64,000 nucleotides of DNA from contig JAJEKV010000001.1 in NCBI GenBank assembly GCA_021234155.1, positions 29,092,177 to 29,156,176 on the forward strand, given 5' to 3'. This document shows, one piece after another, positions 36,650 through 49,618 of the stretch. Position 1 is the first letter of the stretch. Each line of letters begins with the position of its first letter. The DNA is from Isoetes taiwanensis. Its lineage: Eukaryota; Streptophyta; Lycopodiopsida; Isoetales; Isoetaceae. A program made the translations under genes and the position numbers. The notes beneath the pieces are model-generated. The model was not told where the DNA came from. It worked only from the letters and a program-made list of their open reading frames with translations, and did not search any database.

Positions 36650-38640
36650 TCCAGCTTAAAAAATATATGCAGGTGTTGATGGATTGAACGAAAGGCTGAG
36701 CCAATGGAATATAGAGAACTCCATACGTCCCATCAAGAGTTGCTACCTTGCTCATTCATAAAGAGTCCTTGGCAATAAAAGTGGCAACTGCGAGAATATG
36801 GTTGTGAAGAAAGTTAGTAATGCCAAAACTACATTGCAGTTTGCCTGCAAGCAAAGATAAATTACAGACAGAATTATATGCAATTGTTTGTTTCAGCTTC
36901 AAGTGTCTTAGGCCACTACCAATATTTGCCAAGACAATGCATCAAAGAATTCCTTCCCATTCAAATCATCCCGCAGCTTTGTGATCAGAGTGTTTTGCCT
37001 AAAGTTAAGAGGATACGCACCATTTTGAATTGCCCTGCTCCAGCTCAAACATCAGCAAATGCTAAAAAGGGCAGTAATTGCACGCATTTACTTCCAAGAG
37101 ACAGCAACAATGCAGTCGTCTTTAGACTCAAAGCTAACAAGAAATGTGGAAGAAATCACAAATGCCTGCTGAATTCAAAGGCGTGCCCAAGGACAAATCC
37201 TGCAACCCTAAGGTGAGGTAAAAGAACCCTAAAACCAACGGAAAAGGTGAAACTATAAGCTTCCATATGATGGTCTGCACGTGGGATGCTTGTTTTTCCT
37301 TTGTAGAAATTATGTCAGTTACCTCTGCCATTGTAAACAGTGGCAAGCAGATCTTGCTGGTCCTCTACGTTGCCATGGAGCTCCAGCAAGCCATATCCAT
37401 AAACCCACAAATAAGGCATACAAACTTGTAAAAAGATCACAACCCATATACAGAGATTGGGCTTTTCATGAGAAATAAAAACTAGCCGAGCAACACACCA
37501 GAGAAGCAAGAATGACCTTTCCTCCTCCAAATCCGGCCCTTTTGAAAAAAATGCAAGAGTTAGTTACTGAAGTCTTCAAGCATTTCTAGAAACGCACAGG
37601 CTGGGTGCCAGCTTGTACCTGTTTCGTCGACTCCTTTGCATTGTAGGTTCCCTCTGCTTCAGGGACTCCTCTGCATACTTACTCTCCGTAATGATGGAAG
37701 TCGGAGAAGGATTTATCTCGCCATAGTCCTATGTGTGGAGACAGAAACTAGCCACAATCAAACCGGCCATGACCAAAGCTGCAAAAAGCATCAGCATTGG
37801 CCATACCATACCAGCATCCAGTTACAGGGTAAAACGAGCATGGCACAGTAATGAGGATGACCGCCAGTTTAAGGGGGCTAGCCGATTTGGAGCAGTTTTT
37901 GGAATATCTCGAGCATATACCAGCATATTCTTAAAATATACCAAAAACCCACCTACACCAAGGTTTGCCCCCTAGGGGCAACTCAAAAAGATGAAACAAA
38001 GTCCACGATATATCATAAGGTGTTACCTGATGCCAATAACAGATCATAGTGTTGACTGATTGTGAGAAGGTTTCTCAAAGGCTATTAGATCTATTGCAGA
38101 AAGAAGGGGCATGAATTCACTTTACCTTTCCTTGTATTTCTCTGGAGGTGCACTTAAATAATGCAGCTGTTTTTATTTAAGTGGCAAACATAGTGGAGTA
38201 GTAGAATGATCTGCTAATATATGGTAACTCTCCACGTTATAGAGATGATGATTGTTTCTTGCTTTTAGTATGGGGTATGGAAGTTCTCGTGCGATTGCAA
38301 GTTCATCTAGATTAAGGCTGGATAGAAACTAGAATTGGGAAATGGATGAGATAAGAATCTATTGTATTTTTCAGAAGTGGTCTTTTCATACCTTTTTCGA
38401 CACATCTTTACCAGGATTACTTAACAGAAAAAATGCTAAATACATTATTCTGTATTCATTCAGGGTAAAGATTACTTTACACATATCCATCCTGGCGTAA
38501 CCAAGGCCACTTCTGTACGGTTTTTTTGCCTATGAATATTTATTGGATACTAGCCAGCTTATTATATTCTGTAAGTATAAAATGAATAACATTTATATCA
38601 AGCGATTATCGAATGAAGTAAGAGAATGGTATATATTTGT
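36650..38640. other. no supported gene
   Basis: The open frame 36878-37216 (112 codons) and its minus-strand neighbour 37134-37346 show no domain that I recognise. Nothing else is seen here. Confidence 0.4.
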
Positions 38641-38691
38641 CTCAAAATTTAAAATATAAGATATAAAATATAAAATCTAAGATCTGATCTG

Positions 38692-38855
38692 TAACGTAAG
38701 CTTTACATTTCCGGAAATCATAAACATAGGCCTTAGGTTAAGAAATGAAATCAATACAATAGAACATAAACTCTAACGTAAGCTTTACATTTCCAAAAAT
38801 CATAAACATAGGCCTTAGGTTAAGAAATGAAATCAATACAATAGAACATAAACTC
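38692..38855. repeat. 82-bp tandem duplication
   Basis: Units 38692-38773 and 38774-38855 (TAACGTAAGCTTTACATTTCC at each start) differ at only about two positions. This is a recent duplication in AT-rich non-coding DNA. Nothing gene-like is seen from 38860 to 39980. Confidence 0.9.
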
Positions 38856-40049
38856 TAGCTTCAGCTTAAAAAAAGAAGTCAAGAATCTTATCTGATCATT
38901 GATTTTAAGAGTACAAGTTTATGGAAGAGTAAGTATACACGTGCAAATAATAACCTTTAATATAAGCAAATAGTAATCTTTACTAAATTCCCTTATTGTA
39001 TTCCATATCTTAAGACACTAAGCAGAGAGGATATTCAAGTTCTCAATTAATCTTCACTCCATATACAAATGTTAGCAAATCTATTGGTAACAATGCAAGG
39101 GGCGTCAGGTAAGCAATGAAACTACGTGGCTTTTCGCCCGTCACCTCTTGGTAAAAATGCATGCAAGCAGAAAAATCCACTAAATCTGAGTTTTCCTAGG
39201 CTTAATGCAATGATTTGCAAGAGCTAAGCCTAAATTACAGCTTATTTAAGCTAATAAAGTGCATTCTTTCCACCACGCAAACTCTTAGTCTCATAATCAG
39301 GTGCATATCAGTTCAGCAAATGCATATCATAATCATGCATTTACATCAATATCATGCATTTATCTTCTTAGCAGATTAGTACATTTGTGCAATTAGCATT
39401 GCAAAGCATAAGCCTCCGGATTAATATTCTCAAAGCATGCAAAGGCATGCTCTCTAACTGCTGCAACACACCGTCAAAGTTAAAATACTGTGCATCAATG
39501 ACCGTGTTATCCAAAAGCCTATGTTAGTATTCAGCTCTTGATCTAATCCTATATGTAGTCATATATATCAAATATGGTATTAAGATCTTAAAGAAATGTA
39601 GAAATCTTAAGGAAAAGTAAAGCTCTTATGTGTATTTTTCTTTAGAACCAAAGCCTACGCTCAGTCTCTTAACGCAGTATATATTTACCATTCACGCATC
39701 TATAAAGCATCTCTTATATCTAATAAAGCATTTAGCTATATTCAAGCATCTACAGGAAGCAAAGAAACAATGGTGTAAAGTCATCCATGATTTATTCAGA
39801 GGTATGTATTACCAGAGGATGAGATTTCTTCATATATCTATAATTTCTTTTAGTATGTCATTATTTTAGAGGATACAGTCATGCAGCATGTAGTATGGTT
39901 AACTCTACATTCAATATAAGTCTCTTGATCGTCCCTCAATAGCAAAAAAATTAGTAAACATCTAGTCTAAATAAACCACTTCGCTCCTAAAAATGGATTA
40001 TCAGATATTTCGGATGCTTAGAAAATAGCATAAGATAACATAAAATAAA

Positions 40050-40452
40050 ATAGTCAGGCCAATAAACCTGTATGTGTGCGCTCCCAAAACCGCTTGGCTT
40101 TCCTTGATCCCTGCTATTGTTGAATTTGTCTCCAGAATTGGATTTTCCATACTTTCTTGGAGGAAAGTTCCCAACATTAGGAGCCTTTTTGTTTTTCCCG
40201 GGAATCCTCTCATAAACTCCTCGGGGCATGATCTGAGATCTGTTTGTGAGCACCAAGTAAGCGTCTTCAAAATGGGTGAACAAGCAAGCCGCTCCAAGCC
40301 TCCTATTCCTTGTCTACCTAAACAACTTCCCTCTCATAGCTTTAATGCTATGGTCAGCAAGATCTTCTTCCAGTCTTCAAGTTTAATGCAGCCGGCCAAG
40401 CCGGCTACCTCGGGTCTTGCATCTGTGAGCCCCAAATCGATTTTGGCATCCA
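40050..40452 (-). other. unknown coding-like segment
   Basis: From an ATG at 40452 the minus strand gives about 39 codons (MDAKIDLGLTDARPE through LEDWKKILLT) to a TGA. Two further frames stay open to about 40050 (IMPRGVYERIPGKNKKAP in one; LACSPILKTLTWCSQ in the other). I do not recognise it. It lies downstream of IMP1 exon 3 on the same strand but does not resemble the IMP1 C-terminus. Confidence 0.25.
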
Positions 40453-41013
40453 TAATCTTTATTTTTTTTTAAAAAAAACCTTGTATTTAGAATTTTTTAG
40501 AATTATACGCCTACCATTATTTATTATGGCATGGTCTTACAAGCTATGGCAAACAATCATGGCAAACAATCCATTCTTATACAAAAACCCATACATATTT
40601 ATTTATTTCATCAGCCATACCCCAAGGTATTATACCAACTATATGCCATTGATTTTTTCAGACCCTAGATTACCACAAAGATTATAACAAAATTTTCTTA
40701 TGAGGCATTTCATATAGTTTCGTACCCCATTCTGAATGAAAACCACATGGGATACTGAGTTTCAAATATAACCCTTCTCTAACATGTTTAATTTCACACA
40801 TTGGGCATCCGATACTATGTTCTTGACACTTCCATTCTAGCCTAAAAAGTATTCAATATGTGTGAGTGTGACTGTCTCCTAATATGACAAAAGGGCAAAA
40901 TGCCTACAACCCTGTCCTTCGAACAGGACCCCATCCCGAAGGTGGCCATATCTGGAAATTTTTTGCCCACGTAAATACGTGATCAAATAAAAACAAGAAA
41001 TACAATTACTTAC

Positions 41014-42596
41014 TCTGAAAAATACACGGCCTTGTATTAACGCAGCAGGCACAGGGCCATACTCCCTGGAATCCCGAGACTTATAGATATTATCTCCTTG
41101 TAACCAAACATGTCCCTTTGGTACCTAAAAGATGAATCACTGGTGTGAACAACTTTCGTCCAACGTCCCATGCCACAACAATAGTCACAGACTTCACTAA
41201 CTACTTTCATGTTGCACATCAATACTTCAAGGTAAAGTCACACTTTTTAGTGCGTTATAACTTGCATAATCAGCATTAAAAAAAAACGGGTAGGATTGTC
41301 CCTGGCCATGTGAAGGAACCACCTCAATATTATCGCCTTGAAGCCCCATCACACGCTTGCATACAACCATATGCGGATTGATTGGAGATCGCGCCATAAC
41401 AACATCCCCAACCTTTATTTTACCAAACTTCGAAGATAAATGTTCCATAACCAGTATATCACCAGAAACATTTAATGTGGGAATCATGCTTGGACCTAAA
41501 CACTGAAATTCAACAAGAGACGCCTTCAGTATAAAAAAAAGCATGTAATTAGCAGGAGTCAGTTAAGTGTAAAATGTCTAAGATTTTTATGGAAAAGGTG
41601 TGCCCATACTGTAAAAGGTATCTTATGAAACTGGAATCTATGATAAGATTTCGGTTTATAATCTAGCATTAGAACACAATAGATGATACATTACCCTAAA
41701 ATAAAGCATGCTATGCTGAAGTACAAAATGGCTCGAAAAAATTAAAGGTAACCATTGCACAAAGCTAATTTGATTCAAATTGCGTGCTTTGGAAGCTTAA
41801 CCAAAGATTTTGTAGGCAAGTAGAGAATGCCACTGATGCACTCACTTTATAGTTGCTGAATTTTCTATCATTGATCAAGGTAAGTCAGTGGAATATAGAA
41901 GCAATGAAAGTAAAGGAGTGCTATACATACTGAGAGGGATAATGGAATGATGCACAAGGAAGGACTTTACAAATGTTCGGCAGCAAATGTTGAGTGCAAA
42001 CAGCTTGGATCTAACACACATCATATTTTTACTGAAATATGAGACAATGCCATGATATTCCAAAATGCGAGCAATAAGCACTTTTAACAAGTTAGTATGA
42101 TTTTCCAAAAACAATGCACAAACTTCCCCATCATCTTCGACCTCTTCGACCTGGGAAAAGGTATTTTGGAATTGGAAAAAGTTTATACTGTAGAATAATA
42201 TCCAGTTCAAAACCTCATAACCAAGCTACAATATTAAGCGACCTTCATAGACTACAACTGTCAGCCGTATCATTTTCAAAGCTTCTTTCTGGGTCATTTT
42301 TGTCTTTAAGGACAGCAGCTGGTTTTGTATCTTACTCAGTAGTGATTGTTCAAGGAAACAAATATAATTGAACACGATCTAAGAAATATGAAATCCAACA
42401 CCCAATGCCAATATGGCCTATACACTTAAATGGCATCACTAAAATATACCTGATGAACTTGGAGGACATGATTGGAGAAAACATCCATGAAACAGCAAAA
42501 CTGGACGAAAACGAGTACTCTCTCTGCACCTTCTTTTAAGCGCGCACGCCATACTGCTCCAACTGCAGTAGCTGCTGCTTTGGCCGCTTGAGACAT
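41014..42596 (-). CDS. mitochondrial inner membrane protease subunit 1 (IMP1-like), three exons seen
   Basis: IMP1 is a signal-peptidase-I-type serine protease of the inner mitochondrial membrane that removes inter-membrane-space sorting signals. Exon 1 (42596-42450, 49 codons, MSQAAKA start) carries a hydrophobic [14 protein letters not shown] anchor and ends at GTATAT. Exon 2 (41502 to about 41242) begins after TTTCAG with [11 protein letters not shown], the catalytic serine box. It continues with GDVVMARSP and [10 protein letters not shown], the lysine of the Ser/Lys dyad. Exon 3 (41124-41014, 37 codons) is [12 protein letters not shown] to QGRVFFR with a GTAAGTAA donor. All phases are 0. 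The exon 2 donor is weak (AGT|GTGACT), and the segment between the two GDN motifs is longer than usual. The terminal exon was not located. This is the likely functional copy; a broken inverted copy lies at 5.8-16.3 kb. Confidence 0.8.
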
Positions 42597-42742
42597 ACTT
42601 CTTTCAGCTACATAATCATCATATTAAGGTGATCAGAGGATCCTCTTGCTAGTGAAAGTCCTAAAGGCGATAATAGAAAATGAGGTTGGGGCCTGGAAGT
42701 TAAATTCCAGCTGTTAAATATAAGCTGATTTCTAAAATTGTT

Positions 42743-42835
42743 GCTTCTGAGCAGACTTTGCAGATTCAATTGAGAGATGTATTTAGGCGGGCATTTGCAG
42801 ATTGAATTGGAAGATGTATTTAGGCAGGCGAGAAA
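42743..42835. repeat. ~38-bp tandem duplication upstream of IMP1
   Basis: GATGTATTTAGGC occurs twice (near 42775 and 42813) with the same flanks (GCAGATTSAATT before). The paralogous copy near 5905-5945 has a single unit, so the duplication arose after the two copies separated, or was lost in one. Confidence 0.75.
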
Positions 42836-42899
42836 AAGTTCAAACAATGAAGACAAATAAATGATTGCATTAATCTACTCAAAGCAAGGGCTTACCTAA

Positions 42900-45800
42900 T
42901 GAGGGCCTCCATCCAGGAATGGCATATGTGATTCGACAGACCTGCTACGGTGAGTTAGCAAAAGATTAACCTGCAAATATTTGGACAACACCAACAGCAT
43001 AAATATAATATTCCAGAAGCCCTATCTGGTGCCCAATGCAAAGATGCAAACAGGACATTATTATTCACAATACCTGAATCCATTGGGGATGTTGCTGCAT
43101 ATGTCTGGCCTTAGCAGATGCTTCTAAAGATAGGCAAGCTCCAAACTTTATCTAATTTCCCCTCTACAGACCTGGTTCCTCCAAGCCTAACAGGAAAATC
43201 TTGAAATCCGCTTATCTAGGCATAAAATCGTGAACTTTCTTGTCGAATCACCTGGATACTGTGGAATTTTGCCGTTCTAGAGCTGAAAAAACAGAGGTAT
43301 CTAAGCTTCCAGCATTAGCCCGGATGAAGTCCTACGCTCATTCTCTCAACCTATTGAAGCCACGCTTCCAAAAAGAGGAAAATCGTTGCAGAGAAACCCC
43401 TCTTAAAAGAAAACCCCTCCCGAAATCATACTAAGTTATAACCTCTGCTATATCCAGCATAACGGCTGCCATCCACCACCAATATAATGCACAGAAAAAA
43501 AGAAAAAAACCCACGAACCCAAAACGTGAAATTCCTGTACATGCGCAGTAGGGTTTGAACAGAAAAAGAACAAAAATAATAATCTGCTCTAAGCCCTTGC
43601 ACTAAGCTGCCTCTAACTGATTCATTCCTAAACATCAAGAAAATGAAGATTGAGGACGATATACTTGGTTTCCGATGCCGCTGGCGCTTGGTGTAGGATC
43701 CCAACGTTATCTATTTTCCTAAACTGGTATATGGCCGGACGGAACTCCTCTCACAAAAAAAATGTACTATGTAATCAACGCCTCCCCCCTAACGTAATTT
43801 AAGCCTCCCGTTGATTACGTACTATGAAATATGCTGAAGAAGCGATGCTAGAACAGAAGCAATGCGATAGAATGGTGTATGGCCATGGACGGGGACGCGA
43901 ATATAGGGTTTGAACATCTGTTCTTGCCAACAGTGGCGCCGATCCATAAAATGTGGAGGTAATTACACCTGAGAAAACAAGCCATAATTTCCAGTAATTT
44001 AAGGCAACCATTGTTTACGAGCAACGAAAACGGCTAGTGAACAAAGAAATGAGCGAGAAAAACAGTCGTGGAGAAAAAAACGTTGTGTTGCCCAAAAAAT
44101 TTCCCCATCCCAAAATAATGCTTTTGGCCGAAAATGCAGTGTTACCGGCGTTATGTGTGCCCGGCATTGCCGAGCTAATGTTCTGGCTTGTGTTATTCCT
44201 TGGCATAAGAAAATGAGCTCAAATTTCCAAATCATGAGCTAGTAACTGTGTGTCTGATAATTTATCAGTCCATGAACAAAATGAGCTCAAATTTCCAAAA
44301 TCTAGCCTTCCAAAAATATGAAAAAACTCCAATAATAACACCATTGATGCAATGCATTTTGTTAAATAATATTGCTCGAAAACCTTTGGAACCTTTAAAA
44401 GTTGAGTTGCATCCTGCGGTACTAAATAACTTGTAATTCCAGACTCTTCAAAATCTAGAAGTTGTTATAGTGCGTAATAATAAAAAGATTTGTTATTTCA
44501 TAATATAGAAGAGTTGGCATTTCTCTGCCATTTCGAATCTAGTAAACCGAGCCCAGTGTTGCTGGGAAAAAACTAAAAACCTATTAATGAACTTTCTCAA
44601 CTCAATCTATAAGTTTCATAAAAAATATTAGAAGATAAAGACTGCGTGTTCTCAGTTCATAATTCCAGTTAGGCAAATTTTACATATTCTCATCTCATTT
44701 AGAAAACGGTATAGGGTATTCTTGAATAAAGGTTTTTTTTTAATACATTGTTTTGCAACTTGTATATTTGATCATTTTATTTTAAACGTTGACCTTTTAA
44801 ATAACTATTGACCTTTTTTAATGTATTGTATTGTTATATTGGCCGAAGTTATGCTGGAAGTAAAAGTAGCATTGCTTTGGATACGCTTTTCATGGTCATG
44901 TTTAAAGCAACCAGGAAAGCGCATTCTTGGCAAGAAGTTTAGGTCGGCCTTATGGTCTTTGAAGACATTGGAACTCTATACACGATATTCTATGAATAGA
45001 ATTAAAATTTGATCAATTTTCTAATGTTTTGGGAATAGTCTAGAGGGTTTTTCATAGAGTTAAATTGAATGTAACCTTTATTTAGATAAGAAGATATATA
45101 TCGTGTTTAAATACATACCAAACAGTGGGTTATTGAACCATATAAAAGAGGGTGACAAAAAGAACAAATTGCACATAAATGAACAAAATATATGATTATG
45201 TGTTTCCCCTAAGATTATCTCAAGAAATCTCTTTCATTTTAATGCTATACAGCCAGCCCAAAACAATATGGCCCACAATACTTATTTGTCCTAAAATATA
45301 GGAAAAATATAACACGAACTTAAATAAGCTAATAAATGTCCCTTATAAGCATTTCTTCAAGCTGTAAGGATTACAGGATACATCTTTTCAAGCACGTTCC
45401 TTTGAAAGTGCTTCATTGTAATCTTTTCAGACATGCACCTTATCTATGCATTTTGTTTTTACTATGGATAAAATTTGGATTGAAAACCTTCTAGGCAAGA
45501 GATGATGCATCTGTTGTTGCAATTCTATGAGGTTTTCAACATGTTTGCTTACTTGCTTACTTGAAAAACTGTCATAATGTAGTACACAACAATAGCTGTT
45601 TTTGTTTCTAGAATAGCTGCCACAACAATACCTGCCACTGACTGACCAACCTGAGCACAAATACCACAGACCATGTAGCTAGTACACAACAATAGCTATT
45701 TTTGTTGAGTATGTGAGCAAAAGAGGCAAGGACACCAAACATCAGCACAGTGCTTATTTGCAAATACAAACGCAAAGAAACTAATAAAAGCAAGCAGCCA

Positions 45801-46900
45801 ATCTATACTAAAACAAACACACAAAGATGAGGCAAATAGGACAGCACAATTTGCATATCGCACCTTGTACATTGATTAATTGTTTGGCAATTGCGAACCT
45901 CCTTCCTTCTTTACGTTCATTTCCGACCACCACTTCCAACCTAGAAGCCAAATCATAACCTGTAGATAACTAGTTTGAGTGTATGTGCAAAACTGGCAAG
46001 AAGAAAACAACATAATTACAGTGAACTTCATTTCGTATCTCAATGATACAGCCTAACTCACCTTCTCCATGTTTGGCACGGGCTGTAATGATGGCATTCC
46101 AAGTTTGCTCAGACTGTATTTGTGCAAACTGGTACAAAAGAGGTAGATTAAAGAATGATAAGAAAAAAGAGGAAATGATTATGAAGCTAAGATAAAGATA
46201 TGCATGCAGTGATGGGGTTATGAACTTGCTTCATAATTTGTGGTATTATAACCATTATTAGCAGGCAGGCAGCATATCCGTTCCAAAATTGGGCAAATAG
46301 AAGCTTAAAGCTGTGAACTTTTGGCATATTCTGTAAAAATGCAACACCAACTCAACCTTTATAGACAATTAAAGATAGCACTGCCTTGGTTTCGTCCTCA
46401 TTGACAACAACATAGCATCAGTTAGCGTTGATACAGAACTAAGGATGTTTCCTAATACCTAGGTACATGATACAGGAGCAATTCACGTATATACTATATA
46501 CTGGAGCCATATAATTGTTTGAAATAAGCCCAACCTTGATCAAGAGTGACATTGGATGGTATGGAATTTGACATTACATGTTGTTGAATCTTCGGCATCT
46601 CTGAGGCCTTCCACAATACACCTTCATTACAAGAACTATGAAGCCAATATAGATTATACATCAGATCCTTCATATGGAATATCAAACAAACTATCTCTAA
46701 AATGGAATGAACAGTGTATAAATACCAAGATAATTGGCCTGCCCATCACGTGTTGTGTATGGCAATGGTGGTATTTAAGAAGACATTTGCCATGACCACA
46801 AAATGTTTACCTCATTGGATTGATTATCTTGGATATAAAATACTTGGAATTTTAGAATGGTTACAGGATTTCCAGATGTTTTGTAAGGGCTGTCATCACT
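42900..46900. other. no supported gene
   Basis: Short open frames only, none recognised. A direct repeat (TAGTACACAACAATAGCT) lies near 45579 and 45681. A 19-base direct repeat (ATGAGCTCAAATTTCCAAA) lies near 44213 and 44280. Confidence 0.4.
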
Positions 46901-46924
46901 AATGCTCAAGACGTAGTTAGCGGT

Positions 46925-47650
46925 GTATGGGAATAGAATAGAATAAATTTTTTAACGTCCACGGAGACCAATAGGTCATGGGACCCATACAATGGGCTAG
47001 TACAATCATTACTACTAGGATTAAAAAACCCCTGCCTCGAAAGGTTTTCAAGGGAAAAACCTTTGCAGTAATGATGATACTAGACAAGCGGAGATAATGA
47101 CTACTGAGGGCTCAGTAATTGCAGACGTTTATCTAGAACCTCAAGTATGTATAATGCCAAGTCATGCACAGATGGTGCTCTGAGAAGTTGTGGAAGCGTG
47201 GAATGGAATGCTAAGGTCAAAAAATGATTCCGGACTATCTCAAAAGCAGGGCAATTCAGAAGAGTATGGCTTTCATCTTCAATAACCTATAACTGGCAAC
47301 AGGCACATAATCTCGCTTCTCGCGGCAATTGCGGCCGCTCCCATCTACCTGTCTCAATCCGTAGCCTGTGGGACCCCGTGCGAATTGATGCAATAGCTAC
47401 AAGCTTGTTCCTGGACAATGAAGCAAGCAAATAAGCTTGGGGCCCTGGTGCCAAGGTGGGATTTATGTGTGCATGATAATGACCAGTTTTATGTATGCTT
47501 TTCCTTGGCAACCTTCTCCAAGATATGCCACGTGCAGATTCTGAACCATCACCAAAGGGTTCTTCAATGGCAAAAGATGAGGCACCTCCATGAGGAAGGC
47601 ACCGAAGAAGCAATGACTAAATGGCGACAGCTTCCGACTTGAGGCGGGAA
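46925..47650 (-). mobile_element. LINE ORF2 C-terminus and 3' UTR, 5'-truncated
   Basis: The minus frame from about 47613 reads YLLASLSRNKLVAIASIRTG, then SHRLRIETGRWERPQLPREA and RLCACCQL. A TAG follows, then the same frame continues VIEDESHTLLNCPAFEIV and ends after LALYILEVLDKRLQLLS. The Cys-x2-Cys...His-x4-Cys zinc motif at the end of LINE ORF2 is therefore present but split by a stop. The 3' UTR (about 47100-46990) is followed by the tail signal at 46985-46956, TGGACGTTAAAA and an ATTCT-type microsatellite. No reverse-transcriptase core is present. Upstream (47830-47645) is a coiled-coil-like segment (DKQGLADLRARVDSL) of uncertain relation. Confidence 0.8.
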
Positions 47651-47814
47651 ATAGTTGCCACTGTATCCTGCTCAACACCCTGCTTGTTGCATGCCATAGT
47701 GTCCATGGTGGTGAGGAGGGAATCCACGCGAGCTCTCAAGTCGGCAAGGCCCTGCTTATCCTGTTGCCTCTCAAAGTGGGCCAAGCGAAGCCCGTCTTCT
47801 AACTGCTGAGAAGG

Positions 47815-47907
47815 GGCTGGTCACGCGAGCCACGCGACATAACATCATATCTTAAAAACAACATAACCTCTCAAATACAAAGGGGCTAGTCACGCGAGCC
47901 ACGCGAT
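47815..47907. repeat. 68-bp direct repeat
   Basis: GGGGCTGGTCACGCGAGCCACGCGA at about 47814 recurs at about 47882 with one change. Nothing coding is seen. Confidence 0.7.
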
Positions 47908-47975
47908 ATGGAATCAGAAATCAAAATGAAAAAACATGAATGCAAACAACTTAGGGTGGGGAGGGAGGGAACTAA

Positions 47976-48095
47976 GACCCAAAAAAACTGCTGTGAGAAG
48001 ACGCCGATAATGGAGAAAGAGCCCAAAGACGTATATATAGCCTCGTCTCTCCCCAAATGGCGATCCGACGGTGTCGAATCGCATGCATTTTGGTG
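47976..48095 (+). promoter_or_regulatory. promoter-like module with TATA box, copy 1
   Basis: The module has GTATATATAGCC at 48031-48042. CTCGTCTCTCCCC follows, then an ATG about 15 bases further on (AAATGGCGATCCGACGG). It is nearly identical to 52098-52210. The ATG opens only a short frame. A TATA box, a spaced start-like region and duplication suggest a retroelement or small-RNA promoter, but function is inferred. Confidence 0.45.
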
Positions 48096-48836
48096 AGAGA
48101 CTTGTCTGTAGGGGGAAAACCGGCCGATCAAAAGAGAACTTCTATAAGATGATGAGCAAGGTGTGATTGCCGCTATAAAGTTGACATATGTTGAATGAGC
48201 ATCATAAAAAAGCAATACCATGTCTAACAATATAAAATAAGAAATCAAAACTTCCAAATGTAATTGTTAAGAAAAAAAGCAAGGCCAAGATATGAAGATT
48301 GCTAAATGTATCAAAGTGGTTACGAAGGAAACCTGGGGGGGAACTAAAAACTACTAAACCCTAGGAACAATTTGGAACTAATAGAAAGAAACCATGGCAA
48401 ATAAGTCTAAATGGCAACTAAACAAAAAAACACTCGGGACTAATAGTGGCAAATAAATAAAAGGAATAAGAAGTCATTTTTAAGGAAGACGGTTGAATAA
48501 GAAATCATTTTTAAAGGATACGGTTAATTGGGAGACTCGAAGAGTCAAAGCCTTTACCACTAGGCTAAACCAAGTATAACTTTTAAAACTAATCAAGATT
48601 TCATAAAAACCGTCATAGTTGTGAATAGGCAACCGAACAAAAGGCGGCAGAGAAAAGGGACAACTTCGGAATGCAAAAAGCGAAGAAGAAAAGAACGGGT
48701 AGAACAAATTCGATCACAAAATCAAACCAGAGGGAAGAAGATCTATGCTTGATGATCAAAATCAGACTAGTAAGAGCGATTTACAAAAGGAAGCAACCGA
48801 TTTTTCCAAATATACAGATATGGGAGAAAAAGGGAA

Positions 48837-49150
48837 AAAATATTAAACAACCACAGATCAGTCCAAGGAAATCGCCGGTTAATCAAAAATATTAAACAGC
48901 CACAGATCGGTCCAAGGAAATCGCCGGTTAATCATAGAATACTTAAAGCGCTCAATCACATGAGAATTTGATGCAGTACCTTCAAGTTCCATGCATGCAA
49001 GCAAAAATTCGAGAGCCAAAGCGAGCAAGAATCATGCATAAAACTTATAGATTCACAAATTGTGCATGTAAGAGAAGCAAAGGAACGAAAACATGAACGA
49101 ATCACATGAGAATTTGATGCAGTACCTTCAAGATCCATGCATGCAAGCAC
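48837..49150. repeat. tandem repeats: 51-bp and ~145-bp units
   Basis: A 51-bp unit (AATATTAAACA, CCACAGATC, AAATCGCCGG) occurs twice at 48837-48935. It is followed by a ~145-bp unit (start GAATTTGATGCAGTACC) that begins again at about 49108. The 145-bp unit recurs at 51870-52070. Confidence 0.8.
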
Positions 49151-49437
49151 ATTAAGTACATTCCCTCAAATCTTATAGTATTTTGCAAACCTCAACATAT
49201 AGTATACAAAAACTTGTACAGGCATACCCCACAAATGAGGATCGCTATATACGGTCTAGATCAAGGAATAAAGGGCAAATATACCCATCCAACAGCTTTC
49301 GATGCCCGGAGTAACCCCCCGTGTGAATATGCACCCAAACCAAAGGGAGTTTCAGGGGGATTTTCATTTAAATGTGTTGGATGCAATGGTTTGTATTAAT
49401 AATGTTACTGTTAATTATATGTTGGTAGTTAAAAAAA
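49150..49437. repeat. palindromic repeat element, copy 3 (one arm only)
   Basis: Matches 30305-30590: the spacer region plus the right arm (49315-49437). The left arm is missing, replaced by the 145-bp tandem unit. The terminal hairpin is collapsed to TTGGGCCCAA. Confidence 0.8.
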
Positions 49438-49618
49438 AAAATTGGGCCCAAAATCAGACAAAGAAAACAAGATAAACGCATTGAAAAAAAACTGAGGTGC
49501 TGCACCATATACTCAAGTTATAAAAAGTATTTTAGAATTTGCCAAATCACATACTCAAGTTATAGGGAGTATTTTAAAATATGCCAAATAGTTAAAGAAG
49601 TACTTGTTTCTTATGGTT

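Noticed and set aside
47886-48257. 123-codon minus-strand frame as a membrane protein
   Set aside because: It lies antisense across the duplicated promoter-like module, and the matching frame is not conserved in the second copy.
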